Shown: piece by piece, positions 7,229-13,977 of the stretch
Numbering within the stretch: the first letter of the stretch is position 1
Layout of the letters: the number at the start of each line of letters is the position of its first letter
From: CAZBQC01 sp964494015
GTDB taxonomy: Bacteria > Bacillota_I > Bacilli_A > RF39 > UBA660
DNA length: 18,872 nucleotides
Assembly (NCBI GenBank): GCA_964494015.1
Contig: CAZBQC010000019.1
Coordinates: 1 to 18,872 of the forward strand
Direction: 5' to 3'
Position numbers and translations under genes: made by a program
The notes under the pieces: generated by a model
Database searches by the model: none
Seen by the model: the letters and a program-made list of their open reading frames with translations, nothing else
What the model was told of the DNA's origin: nothing

Positions 7229-8098
7229 GTGAAACTACTTGACAAACTTAGAAACATTTTTTTTGAAGAAGAAGAAATCGAAGAAGTAGAAGAATTTCCA
7301 TCAACCAAAAAGGATAAAGTTATTGCTAAAAAAATTAATTTGCCAGAAGAAAAAACAAAGACTAAAGAGGAAGTCAAAGAAGTTCTTCCAACGAAACAAT
7401 TCATTGATGAGCGAGAACTAATTAAGGAAGAATCAAATTCTAAATTTTCGATGATGTTTGAAGAAGAAGATTTCTTGGATGAAGAAGTTCAAAAAAGTGC
7501 GGTCTCGCCTTCTAAACCAGAATATAAGTCAACTACCAATGTCGTTACTTATGCCGATCATCCAATTTACGAAAATAAGCCGACAGCTAGGACCAATTTT
7601 AAACCATCACCAATTATCTCGCCAGTTTACGGAATTCTTGATAAGAATTATAAAAAAGAGGAAATTGTGGTTAAAAAAGAGATTAAATTAAGTGGCAAAA
7701 CAATTGGTCGTAAGCTCGATATCGATGCTGTCCGGAACAAAGCTTATGGAGATTTAACTAATGACATTTTAGAAAACAATGTTAAAATCAATATCAATGT
7801 CAAACAGGAACCAGAAATTAATATTTATGATATGTCTAATGATGAAGCTAAACCCTCAATCGACAAGGTAACCGTTGGAGATGCTGAAGAATATTTTGCC
7901 GATTTAGGGTTAGAATATAATATAGACTACAAAGATATTGCTAAGGAAAAAGCTACTGGCAGAAGGATGACGAAAGAATCGATTGAAGAAGAAGAAGTAA
8001 AAACAACGGATGAAAATGAGTTAGAGAAGTCAAATGAAGAAAAGCTAGAGGACAATTTATTTGATCTAATTGAATCAATGTATAATAAGGAGGATTAA
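7229..8098 (+). CDS. Acidic, mostly disordered protein with SepF-like N-terminus
   Basis: This 289-residue protein starts at GTG, supported by AAAGAGGTG (7212-7220). Residues 1-12 (MKLLDKLRNIFF) can form an amphipathic helix and are followed by a run of Glu, as in the membrane-targeting N-terminus of SepF; the SepF core domain is absent. Long Lys/Glu-rich, probably disordered stretches flank a more conserved-looking block (about residues 105-150) containing SPIISPVYGILDKNY. A second ordered block near 210-235 reads VTVGDAEEYFADLGLEYN. There is no signal peptide or transmembrane helix. Location in a membrane-protein cluster suggests a cytoplasmic envelope or division role. I cannot assign a family. 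Confidence 0.8.
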   Translation: MKLLDKLRNIFFEEEEIEEVEEFPSTKKDKVIAKKINLPEEKTKTKEEVKEVLPTKQFIDERELIKEESNSKFSMMFEEEDFLDEEVQKSAVSPSKPEYKSTTNVVTYADHPIYENKPTARTNFKPSPIISPVYGILDKNYKKEEIVVKKEIKLSGKTIGRKLDIDAVRNKAYGDLTNDILENNVKININVKQEPEINIYDMSNDEAKPSIDKVTVGDAEEYFADLGLEYNIDYKDIAKEKATGRRMTKESIEEEEVKTTDENELEKSNEEKLEDNLFDLIESMYNKED

Positions 8099-8101
8099 AT
8101 T

Positions 8102-8386
8102 ATGCAGGTTGATTTAATAACTATTTTATATGTTTTATGTTCTATTTTAGTGATTGCATTAATAATATTGACCATAAAACTAATCTTTTCAGTCAAAAAA
8201 ATTGACAAACTAGTCGATGATGTTCAGGATAAGATGGATTCCTTTGACAATATGTTTGCTCTTCTTGATAAGACGACGGATCTCTTGTCTGGCCTTAGTG
8301 ATCGTCTTGTCGATTCGATCAGTGAATTGTTGAAAAGAATTTTTAAAAAAAAGAAATGTAAGGAGGTAGATGATGAAGAAGAATAA
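8102..8386 (+). CDS. YtxG/DUF948-like small membrane protein
   Basis: The 94-residue product has one N-terminal transmembrane helix (about 5-28), then a helical segment with spaced Asp/Leu residues (IDKLVDDVQDKMDSFDNMFALLDKTTDLLSG in outline) and a very basic then acidic tail. Small helical membrane proteins of the DUF948 (YtxG) type have this layout and are encoded next to ytxH in B. subtilis. A strong TAAGGAGGA Shine-Dalgarno (8086-8094) precedes the ATG. It starts 3 bases after the acidic protein gene and overlaps the ytxH start, showing translational coupling. Assignment rests on layout and context, as the sequence is short for DUF948. Confidence 0.75.
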   Translation: MQVDLITILYVLCSILVIALIILTIKLIFSVKKIDKLVDDVQDKMDSFDNMFALLDKTTDLLSGLSDRLVDSISELLKRIFKKKKCKEVDDEEE

Positions 8387-8768
8387 AGGTAAGTTTTTCT
8401 TAGGTGCTTTAATTGGTGCCGGTATGGGACTTTTGTTTGCGCCTAAAAAAGGTAGTGAAACAAGACGCCTTTTGAAGGAAAAGATCGATGACTTAATCGA
8501 CCATGCTAAAGAAATTGATGCCGAGGAAGTTAAAGATACGATCGAACAAAAAATTAAAGAGATTAAAGACGAGATTAACGATCTAGACAAGGAAAAGGTC
8601 TTAAAAATTGCTAAAGAAAAAGCTAAGGAAATCAAACAAAGAAGTGATGAATTAGTCGATTTAGCAGTAAAAAAAGGAACCCCAATTTTAAAAAGTGTCG
8701 CTGAAGAAGTAAGAGAAACGACCATTTCTGTCGTTAAAGAAATTTTAGAAAAATTGGAAGGGAAATAA
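8373..8768 (+). CDS. ytxH: YtxH-like protein
   Basis: The 131-residue product carries the YtxH N-terminal signature: KKNKGKFFLGALIGAGMGLLFAPKKGSETR, a short Gly-rich hydrophobic segment ending in FAPKKG, followed by a long charged helical region (about 35-130). In Bacilli YtxH-type proteins are small, membrane-associated and often general-stress induced; their mechanism is unknown. Two adjacent ATGs exist at 8370 and 8373; the second is six bases from TAAGGAGG (8359-8366) and is better spaced. It overlaps the preceding gene by 14 bases. A hairpin terminator begins two bases after the stop. Confidence 0.85.
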   Translation: MKKNKGKFFLGALIGAGMGLLFAPKKGSETRRLLKEKIDDLIDHAKEIDAEEVKDTIEQKIKEIKDEINDLDKEKVLKIAKEKAKEIKQRSDELVDLAVKKGTPILKSVAEEVRETTISVVKEILEKLEGK

Positions 8769-8769
8769 T

Positions 8770-8794
8770 AAAAAGCATCTTGGATGCTTTTTTT
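8770..8794 (+). terminator. Intrinsic terminator between ytxH and rsmA
   Basis: AAAAAGCATC (8770-8779) and GATGCTTTTT (8783-8792) form a perfect 10-bp stem with a TTG loop, followed by more T residues to 8794. It ends only nine bases before the chosen rsmA start. Confidence 0.8.
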
Positions 8795-8803
8795 GAAGTT
8801 AAG

Positions 8804-9601
8804 ATGGAAAAAGATTTTAAATTTAAGAAATCCCTTGGACAAAATTTTATTACTGAAAGAAACATTTTTGAGAAGATTGTCAAAGCTGCCAATATTTTTC
8901 CTAAATCCTTAGTAATCGAGATCGGATCAGGAAGTGGTGGTTTGACCAAGGAATTGAGTAGGGTAGCTGAAAAGGTCATCAGCTATGAAATAGACGAAAG
9001 ATTAAGGCCTGTTTTAATCAAGGAATTTGAAAAGATAGATAATATAGAAATTATTTATGACGACTTTTTAAAAAGAGATTTGAAGGAAGATCTTAAAAAC
9101 TATAATTATTCAAATATCTATGTTGTTGCTAATTTACCTTACTATATTACAACTCCGATCATTGCTAAAATAATCGATTCTAAAGTAGAGATTAAAGGCA
9201 TGACGATTATGGTCCAAAAAGAATTTGCTGAACGGATACTGGCAAAACCTAAAACTAAAGCCTACGGTTCATTGACGGTTTTTCTAAATTATTATTTTGA
9301 TATTAAAAAGGAATTTACAGTCAGTAAAAATTGTTTTGTTCCTAAACCTAAAGTCGATAGTGTCGTCCTTAGCTTTAAAAAGAAGCCAAAAAACTGTCAA
9401 GTAAAAGATGAACAGCTATTATTTGAATTGATTAGGGATAGTTTTCGCTTTAAACGAAAGAATATCCGCAATAATCTCAAAAACTACGATTTAATTAAAA
9501 TAAGTGAAGTATTAAAACAATATGACTACGATTTAAATGTCAGAAGTGAGCAGTTACCATTAGAAGTGTTTATTGATCTAGCCAATAACATAAAAAAATA
9601 A
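8804..9601 (+). CDS. rsmA: 16S rRNA (adenine1518/1519-N6)-dimethyltransferase
   Basis: RsmA/KsgA dimethylates two adjacent adenines in the 3' terminal helix of 16S rRNA late in 30S assembly. Visible are SLGQNFITE near the N-terminus, the SAM-binding VIEIGSGSGGLT (E39-G46), the catalytic NLPYY (110-114), VQKEFAERI and FVPKPKVDS, then a C-terminal helical domain with RFKRKNIRNNL. From ATG 8804 it is 265 residues, within the family range. A longer frame begins at TTG 8780, but that codon is the loop of a terminator hairpin. No strong Shine-Dalgarno precedes 8804 (only GAAG at 8795-8798). yabG and veg follow, as in B. subtilis. Confidence 0.93.
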   Translation: MEKDFKFKKSLGQNFITERNIFEKIVKAANIFPKSLVIEIGSGSGGLTKELSRVAEKVISYEIDERLRPVLIKEFEKIDNIEIIYDDFLKRDLKEDLKNYNYSNIYVVANLPYYITTPIIAKIIDSKVEIKGMTIMVQKEFAERILAKPKTKAYGSLTVFLNYYFDIKKEFTVSKNCFVPKPKVDSVVLSFKKKPKNCQVKDEQLLFELIRDSFRFKRKNIRNNLKNYDLIKISEVLKQYDYDLNVRSEQLPLEVFIDLANNIKK

Positions 9602-9617
9602 CCTTGAGCATATAATT
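9587..9617 (+). promoter_or_regulatory. Sigma-K-like promoter for yabG
   Basis: CATATAATT (9609-9617) matches the sigma-K -10 CATAnnnTA at 8 of 9 positions. AACA at 9587-9590 fits the -35 at an 18-base spacing, one more than usual. B. subtilis yabG is known to be transcribed by sigma-K. The core GCATATAAT is shared with the promoter at 5781-5790. Confidence 0.45.
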
Positions 9618-9633
9618 TTCTGGAGATGATTAT

Positions 9634-10416
9634 ATGCTTTTTAATATTGGGGACCTGGTAACTCGTAATTCCTATAACAATGATACCATCTTTAAAATTA
9701 TTGATATTGATGGTGAGGTAGCTATTTTAAAAGGACTAAATATCAGATTATATGCGGATAGCGAACTAAGTGACTTAAGAAAAGTAGATGAAAAAGAAAA
9801 TAATAATGATGATGCTGTCTATCTAGAAAGATTTAATAATGATATAAAATTAGATCGGGATGAATATTTTTATTTACCAGGGAAAATTTTACATATTGAT
9901 GGCGATAGCGACTATTTAGAAAGATGTATGAATTTTTATAAAAAAATTGGGATTAAAGCCACCGGTATGAATATTAAGGAAGATGAAGTCCACAACAAAT
10001 TAGCTAAATACATCGAAGATCTAAAGCCGGATATTTTAGTTATTACTGGGCATGATGCCTACTATAAGAAGTTAGGAGATAGTAGCAATATTAACAACTA
10101 TAAGAATACGGCTAATTTTATTAAATCGATTAAGGAAGCTCGTAAATATCAAAGTCAAGATAAATTAATTATTATTTCTGGAGCCTGTCAATCTAATTAT
10201 GAAGAGTTGATTAAGGCCGGAGCAAACTTTGCCAGTAGTCCTAAAAGAATCAACATTCATGCCTTGGATCCTGCTATTGTTGCCAGTAGTTTATCTTTAT
10301 CCGATAAAAATAGACCAATCGATCTTATTAATATCTTAGAAAAAACCAAATATGGTAAAGATGGTATTGGGGGCATCATTACTAATGGTACCATGTATGT
10401 GGGGTATCCACGATGA
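9634..10416 (+). CDS. yabG: Sporulation-specific protease YabG
   Basis: YabG is a protease made in the mother cell that processes spore coat proteins (in C. difficile also germination proteins). This 260-residue protein is slightly shorter than B. subtilis YabG (about 290). It shows an N-terminal small beta domain (GDLVTRNSYNNDTIFKI), then KILHIDGDSDYL, LVITGHDAYYKK with H140, SGACQSNYEELIKAGANFASSP with C185, and a C-terminal LDPAIVASS block. H140 and C185 sit where a proposed His/Cys catalytic pair lies in the family, so activity is plausible. TGGAG (9621-9625) is the Shine-Dalgarno. Its stop overlaps the veg start (ATGA). Confidence 0.93.
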   Translation: MLFNIGDLVTRNSYNNDTIFKIIDIDGEVAILKGLNIRLYADSELSDLRKVDEKENNNDDAVYLERFNNDIKLDRDEYFYLPGKILHIDGDSDYLERCMNFYKKIGIKATGMNIKEDEVHNKLAKYIEDLKPDILVITGHDAYYKKLGDSSNINNYKNTANFIKSIKEARKYQSQDKLIIISGACQSNYEELIKAGANFASSPKRINIHALDPAIVASSLSLSDKNRPIDLINILEKTKYGKDGIGGIITNGTMYVGYPR

Positions 10417-10628
10417 TCGAAAAAATTAAAAGTGAAATCAAGAATAATGTTGGCAAAACAATCAAATTCAAATTTAATGGAACCAGAAATCAGGTCGAAG
10501 AATTTACGGGTAAAATTGAAAGTACCTATAACTACATTTTTATTATTCGTTTAAATGATGAAAAGAACACCTTAAAATCCTTCACTTACAGCGATGTTTT
10601 GATCGAAAATCTAATTATATATAAATGA
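10413..10628 (+). CDS. veg: Veg family protein
   Basis: The 71-residue protein fits the Veg family: an N-terminal helix (IEKIKSEIKNNVGKTIKFK), a polar loop GTRNQVEEFTGKIESTY, and beta strands YIFIIRLND with LKSFTYSDVL. In B. subtilis veg is strongly expressed and influences biofilm gene expression; the molecular function is not settled. It starts inside the yabG stop codon (ATGA overlap), which implies translational coupling to a sporulation gene here. In B. subtilis veg has its own strong vegetative promoter; I saw none just upstream. Length is slightly below the usual 80-86 residues. Confidence 0.85.
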   Translation: MIEKIKSEIKNNVGKTIKFKFNGTRNQVEEFTGKIESTYNYIFIIRLNDEKNTLKSFTYSDVLIENLIIYK

Positions 10629-10632
10629 TTAA

Positions 10633-10661
10633 TTGACACTTTTTAAAAGATATGATAATAT
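10633..10661 (+). promoter_or_regulatory. Sigma-A promoter for the T-box/tyrS transcript
   Basis: TTGACA (10633-10638) is a perfect -35, with TAATAT (10656-10661) 17 bases on. It starts four bases after the veg stop and sits directly before the T-box leader. Confidence 0.7.
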
Positions 10662-10667
10662 CAAGTT

Positions 10668-10877
10668 GTTATTAGCTAATGATAAATAATTAGTAATTGT
10701 TGATTTATTTATCAAAGAGAGTCAGTGGTGGTGTGACCTGACAAAAATCAATAATGAAATACCTATTTTAAGCTAATCGGAATACTTCCGTTAAAGTAGA
10801 AGTGCATGTTTTATTGACATGAATTAAGGTGGTACCACGGAAATATTCGTCCTTTAGGGAAGGGTATTTTTATTTTT
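10668..10877 (+). promoter_or_regulatory. T-box riboswitch, tyrosine specific
   Basis: The T-box sequence AAGGTGGTACCACGG is at 10826-10840. Stem I is visible: ATTGTTGATTT (10696-10706) with AAATCAATAAT (10745-10755), and a distal GTCAG/CTGAC stem (10721-10725 with 10738-10742). The specifier is the tyrosine codon TAC at 10760-10762, and CGGAA/TTCCG (10778-10790) forms an intermediate stem. Uncharged tRNA-Tyr would stabilise the antiterminator; the TGGT bulge fits a tRNA ending A73-CCA. The terminator is annotated separately. The leader start is estimated from the promoter. Confidence 0.95.
10841..10877 (+). terminator. T-box regulated terminator
   Basis: AAATATTCGTCCT (10841-10853) pairs with GGGAAGGGTATTT (10857-10869), with one G-A mismatch and several G-U pairs, followed by a T-rich tail to 10877. 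Its left arm follows directly after the antiterminator sequence. Confidence 0.85.
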
Positions 10878-10895
10878 AAAAAGATGGAGGAAAAA

Positions 10896-12134
10896 ATGAA
10901 ATTATTTGAAGAATTAGTATGGAGAGGTTTAGTAAAGGATGTTAGCAATGAAACTCTTGCCAAAAAATTGTTAGATGAGGATAAAATTTGTTTTTATTGT
11001 GGTTTTGATCCATCTGCACCATCTCTACAATTAGGTAACTTTACTCAAATTGTTAAAATGCTATTATTAGAAAAGTATGGACACAAACCAATCGTACTAA
11101 TTGGTGGGGCAACCGGACTAATCGGAGATCCCAGGCAGTCAGGTGAAAGAAAATTATTGACTCTTGAAGAATCATTAAAAAATGCCCAAAAAATAAAATC
11201 ACAAATTGATAAAATGTTTAAAAATGCTATTACGGTTAACAATTATGATTGGATATCAAAAATAAATATGATAACTTTTCTAAGGGATTATGGAAAAAGT
11301 TTCAATATAAACTATATGCTAGCGAAAGATACAGTTGCGAATAGACTGGAAAACGGCATATCATATACTGAATTTTCTTATATGATATTGCAAGCCATCG
11401 ATTTTTTACATTTATATAGAGAAAAAAAATGTTTATTACAATTTGGAGGTTCTGATCAATGGGGAAACATAACTGCTGGTCTTGATTTAATAAGAAAAGT
11501 AGAAGGTGACAACAGTGAAGTAATTGGAATGAGTTCACCACTGTTGACAAAATCTGATGGAACAAAATTTGGTAAAAGCGAATCTGGTGCTTTATGGCTT
11601 GACAAAAATTTAACTTTTCCTTATGAATTATACCAATATTTAATAAATACTCAAGACAAAGATGTTGTAAACTATTTAAAATATTTAACTTTACTTTCGA
11701 GAGAAGAAATAATTGATCTAGAAGAAAAAAGAGACAAAAATCCAGAATTAAGAGAAGCACAAAAAACTTTAGCCAAAGAAGTTGTAACATTGATACATGG
11801 GATTGAAGAATATAATAAAGCTCTAAAGGCAACAGAAACATTATTTGTTGGAAATATAAAAGAATTAGATACTTCACTAATAGAAGTAGTTTTTAAAGAT
11901 GTACCTAATTATGAAATAAAGGAAAGCAAAAATATTTTAGATTTATTAGTTGAGTCTTCTATCTGTTCTTCAAAAAGAGAAGCCAAAGAAATGATTACTA
12001 CAGGAAGTATTACCATTAATGGTGAAAAAGAAACTGATTGTAATAAAGAAATTAGTAAGAAAGATGCTATCGACCATAAATATACTATTATTAGAAAAGG
12101 CAAAAAGAAGTATTATTTACTAAATCATAAATAA
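10896..12134 (+). CDS. tyrS: Tyrosyl-tRNA synthetase
   Basis: TyrRS charges tRNA-Tyr. From ATG 10896 the protein has 412 residues. The GGAGG at 10886-10890 lies between this ATG and an earlier one at 10884, so 10896 is chosen. Class I features: the HIGH region reads SLQLGNF with Q45 and N48 in place of the two histidines, GGATGLIGDP follows, SDQWGN is the tyrosine/tRNA region, KFGKS (224-228) is the KMSKS loop, and an S4-type RNA-binding domain fills the C-terminus (from about 345). Codon use differs from neighbours: by hand count 15 of 35 Ile codons are ATA, no Arg codon is CGN (0/12) and no Val codon is GTC (0/18). It is controlled by the tyrosine T-box upstream. Confidence 0.96.
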   Translation: MKLFEELVWRGLVKDVSNETLAKKLLDEDKICFYCGFDPSAPSLQLGNFTQIVKMLLLEKYGHKPIVLIGGATGLIGDPRQSGERKLLTLEESLKNAQKIKSQIDKMFKNAITVNNYDWISKINMITFLRDYGKSFNINYMLAKDTVANRLENGISYTEFSYMILQAIDFLHLYREKKCLLQFGGSDQWGNITAGLDLIRKVEGDNSEVIGMSSPLLTKSDGTKFGKSESGALWLDKNLTFPYELYQYLINTQDKDVVNYLKYLTLLSREEIIDLEEKRDKNPELREAQKTLAKEVVTLIHGIEEYNKALKATETLFVGNIKELDTSLIEVVFKDVPNYEIKESKNILDLLVESSICSSKREAKEMITTGSITINGEKETDCNKEISKKDAIDHKYTIIRKGKKKYYLLNHK

Positions 12135-12163
12135 TTGAAAATGAATGCTTTAAATGATATGAT
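12135..12163 (+). promoter_or_regulatory. Sigma-A promoter for the propeller protein gene
   Basis: TTGAAA (12135-12140) starts at the base after the tyrS stop, and TATGAT (12158-12163) follows after a 17-base spacer. The ATG is at 12185. No terminator is visible between tyrS and this promoter. Confidence 0.55.
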
Positions 12164-12184
12164 TAATAATAGAGGTGATTATCA

Positions 12185-13519
12185 ATGACCAAAATAAAAA
12201 TTAAAGATACAAGTTCTATCAACGATAAACACTTAAGGTTTAATAAAACTTTAAAGATAGTATCAATTATTTGTGGTGTTATCATTGCTTTAGAATTGTT
12301 AGGTATGGCTTTAATGCAGTATTTAACAGATCGAAAAAGTACTTATTATGATGCTTTATTCCAAGTAAGTATTGTTGATGATAAGTATCTGGCAGCCGGT
12401 AGCAGTCAATTTAGATATAGCAAGTTTAATAACTGGCAAAAAGGTTATGAAAAAGCTAAGTTGGTAAGCTATAATCAAAAGGGTAAGGTTTTATGGGAAA
12501 AAACTTTTAAAAGCAATTATAATTCCACTTATTATGCTGCAGCAAAATTGAAAGATGGTTACTTGGCTGTTGGAAGCTACGAAAGTAAAGAGTCTCAGTT
12601 AAAAGATAAAACGAGAGATGCTTTAATTGTCAAGTATGATGAAAAAGGCAAGGTTTTGTGGTCTAAGAGCTATCAGGTTTTAGGTAATTCTAAGTTCACT
12701 GGAATTCTAGTCGTCGATGATGGTTATATTATCGTTGGACAAAGTATTTATGAAAGTATGGAAATAGGCAACCATGATATGGGTGGCGGTGTTATCGTTA
12801 AATATGACTTTAATGGTAACATCATCTGGAAGAATAATCATGGTGGCAACAAATCAGGAATTTTTAATAGCCTTGTCGAAGTTAGTGATGGCTATATTGT
12901 TGTTGGTAAAGATGCTGTCAATAGTGGTATGCTTATTAAATTTGATAAAAATGGAAACAAAATTTGGATCAAAAACTATAGTTATAGCGACAAAATAGGA
13001 TTTACCGATATTGCTAAGACTAAGGATGATTATTTACTAGTAGCAGGTGCCAAGGAAATTGATAAGGATGTCTACGATGCTTTAGTAGTCAAGTACTCTT
13101 TAAGTGGAGACGTTATCGATGAATATAAACTTAGTGGTAAGAAGAATGAGAGATTTAACAGTATCGCCCTTACTAAAAATGGATTTGTTGCTGTCGGTTA
13201 TACTAATTCAAGTGATATTGGTATCAAAGATTTTGCAGTCGAAGAAAACGATCAAACCGGAATCATTGCTAAATATGATCAGATGGGAAACCTTGACTGG
13301 ATTAAGAGTTTTGGTGGGAAAAAATACGATAATTTAACTGATGTCATTCTAGGAATTCCTAGTCAAAGTGATTTAATCAACAAAACTGAAAACTATCTTG
13401 TCGTCGGTTACAGTCAATCTAAATTTGGTTTATTCAGTGGCATGAAAAGTAATGGTAAAGACTACTTTTCAAGATTTTTAAAATACGATATGAAGGGTAA
13501 TATTTTAATAAATAAGTAA
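12185..13519 (+). CDS. Membrane-anchored seven-repeat beta-propeller-like protein
   Basis: The 444-residue protein has a basic N-terminus, one transmembrane helix (about 21-46) and a large domain expected outside the cell. The domain contains seven copies of a two-part repeat: a D-G-Y-hydrophobic-V-G strand (DKYLAAG, DGYLAVG, DGYIIVG, DGYIVVG, DDYLLVA, NGFVAVG, ENYLVVG) followed by a VKYDxxGxxxWxK strand (e.g. VKYDEKGKVLWSKSY). Seven copies fit a seven-bladed propeller. Such repeats resemble secreted propeller proteins of unknown ligand. No signal-peptidase site is obvious, so it stays anchored. AGAGGTGAT (12171-12179) is the Shine-Dalgarno. mscL follows 15 bases later. Function is not known. 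Confidence 0.88.
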   Translation: MTKIKIKDTSSINDKHLRFNKTLKIVSIICGVIIALELLGMALMQYLTDRKSTYYDALFQVSIVDDKYLAAGSSQFRYSKFNNWQKGYEKAKLVSYNQKGKVLWEKTFKSNYNSTYYAAAKLKDGYLAVGSYESKESQLKDKTRDALIVKYDEKGKVLWSKSYQVLGNSKFTGILVVDDGYIIVGQSIYESMEIGNHDMGGGVIVKYDFNGNIIWKNNHGGNKSGIFNSLVEVSDGYIVVGKDAVNSGMLIKFDKNGNKIWIKNYSYSDKIGFTDIAKTKDDYLLVAGAKEIDKDVYDALVVKYSLSGDVIDEYKLSGKKNERFNSIALTKNGFVAVGYTNSSDIGIKDFAVEENDQTGIIAKYDQMGNLDWIKSFGGKKYDNLTDVILGIPSQSDLINKTENYLVVGYSQSKFGLFSGMKSNGKDYFSRFLKYDMKGNILINK

Positions 13520-13534
13520 GAAAGGAGAAAAATA

Positions 13535-13951
13535 ATGGAAAAAACTAAAAAGAAAGAAAAGATTAATGGTTTTATTGATGAATTTAAGAAATTTATTTTG
13601 CGTGGTAATGTTTTAGATCTAGCAGTAGGCGTCATTATTGGTGGAGCTTTTGGTAAAATAGTTACTTCCTTAGTTAATGATATCTTAATGCCAGTTTTAG
13701 GGATCTTTTTGGGAGGACTTAATTTTTCTGAATTATCAATCACAGTTAAAGATGCCAAGATTAACTATGGTGGATTTATTCAGCAAATAATCGATTTCTT
13801 GATTGTTGCCTTCTGCATCTTTATCTTTATTAAAGTCATAAATAATTTCTTTAAAGCTAAAGATAAGAAAGCAGAACAAGCACCAGTTAAAAAGAGTGAT
13901 GAAGTTCTGCTTTTGGAAGAAATAAGAGATTTAATGAAAAAAAATAAGTAG
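13535..13951 (+). CDS. mscL: Large-conductance mechanosensitive channel
   Basis: MscL is a homopentameric channel that opens under membrane tension and releases solutes on osmotic downshock. The 138-residue protein shows the signature FKKFILRGNVLDLAVGVIIGGAFGKIV (amphipathic N-terminal helix and first transmembrane helix), NDILMPVLG, a short extracellular loop, a second transmembrane helix (GFIQQIIDFLIVAFCIFIFIK in outline) and a C-terminal charged helix LLLEEIRDLMKKNK that forms the cytoplasmic bundle. Length is normal. AGAAAGGAG precedes the ATG. It lies 15 bases after the propeller gene, so the two are probably co-transcribed. The stop codon falls within the terminator stem. Confidence 0.96.
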   Translation: MEKTKKKEKINGFIDEFKKFILRGNVLDLAVGVIIGGAFGKIVTSLVNDILMPVLGIFLGGLNFSELSITVKDAKINYGGFIQQIIDFLIVAFCIFIFIKVINNFFKAKDKKAEQAPVKKSDEVLLLEEIRDLMKKNK

Positions 13952-13977
13952 TTCAAATTCGAACCACTTATTTTTTT
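13937..13977. terminator. Bidirectional terminator between mscL and rpsD
   Basis: AATAAGTAGTTC (13943-13954) and GAACCACTTATT (13961-13972) form a 12-bp stem with one mismatch and a 6-base loop. A T-run (13971-13977) serves mscL and the A-run (13937-13944) serves the convergent rpsD. The mismatch is A-C on the mscL transcript but a U-G wobble on the rpsD transcript. Confidence 0.85.

Noticed and set aside
8780..8803. TTG start for rsmA
   Set aside because: The TTG is the loop of a perfect terminator hairpin and has no Shine-Dalgarno; the added residues are not part of the conserved RsmA N-terminus.
8210..8842. Minus-strand open frame of 210 codons opposite ytxG-like and ytxH
   Set aside because: It is antisense to two genes with strong ribosome binding sites and recognisable products, is very Ser/Leu/Phe-rich as expected of the complement of Lys/Glu helices, and runs through the terminator.
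10778..10790. TAC inside CGGAATACTTCCG as T-box specifier
   Set aside because: It lies in the loop of a separate hairpin after Stem I; the TAC at 10760-10762 directly follows the Stem I pairing and is in the right place.
11302..11877. Minus-strand open frame of 191 codons inside tyrS
   Set aside because: It is fully antisense to tyrS, is Leu/Phe/Gln-rich as expected from the complement of AT-rich codons, and has no Shine-Dalgarno.
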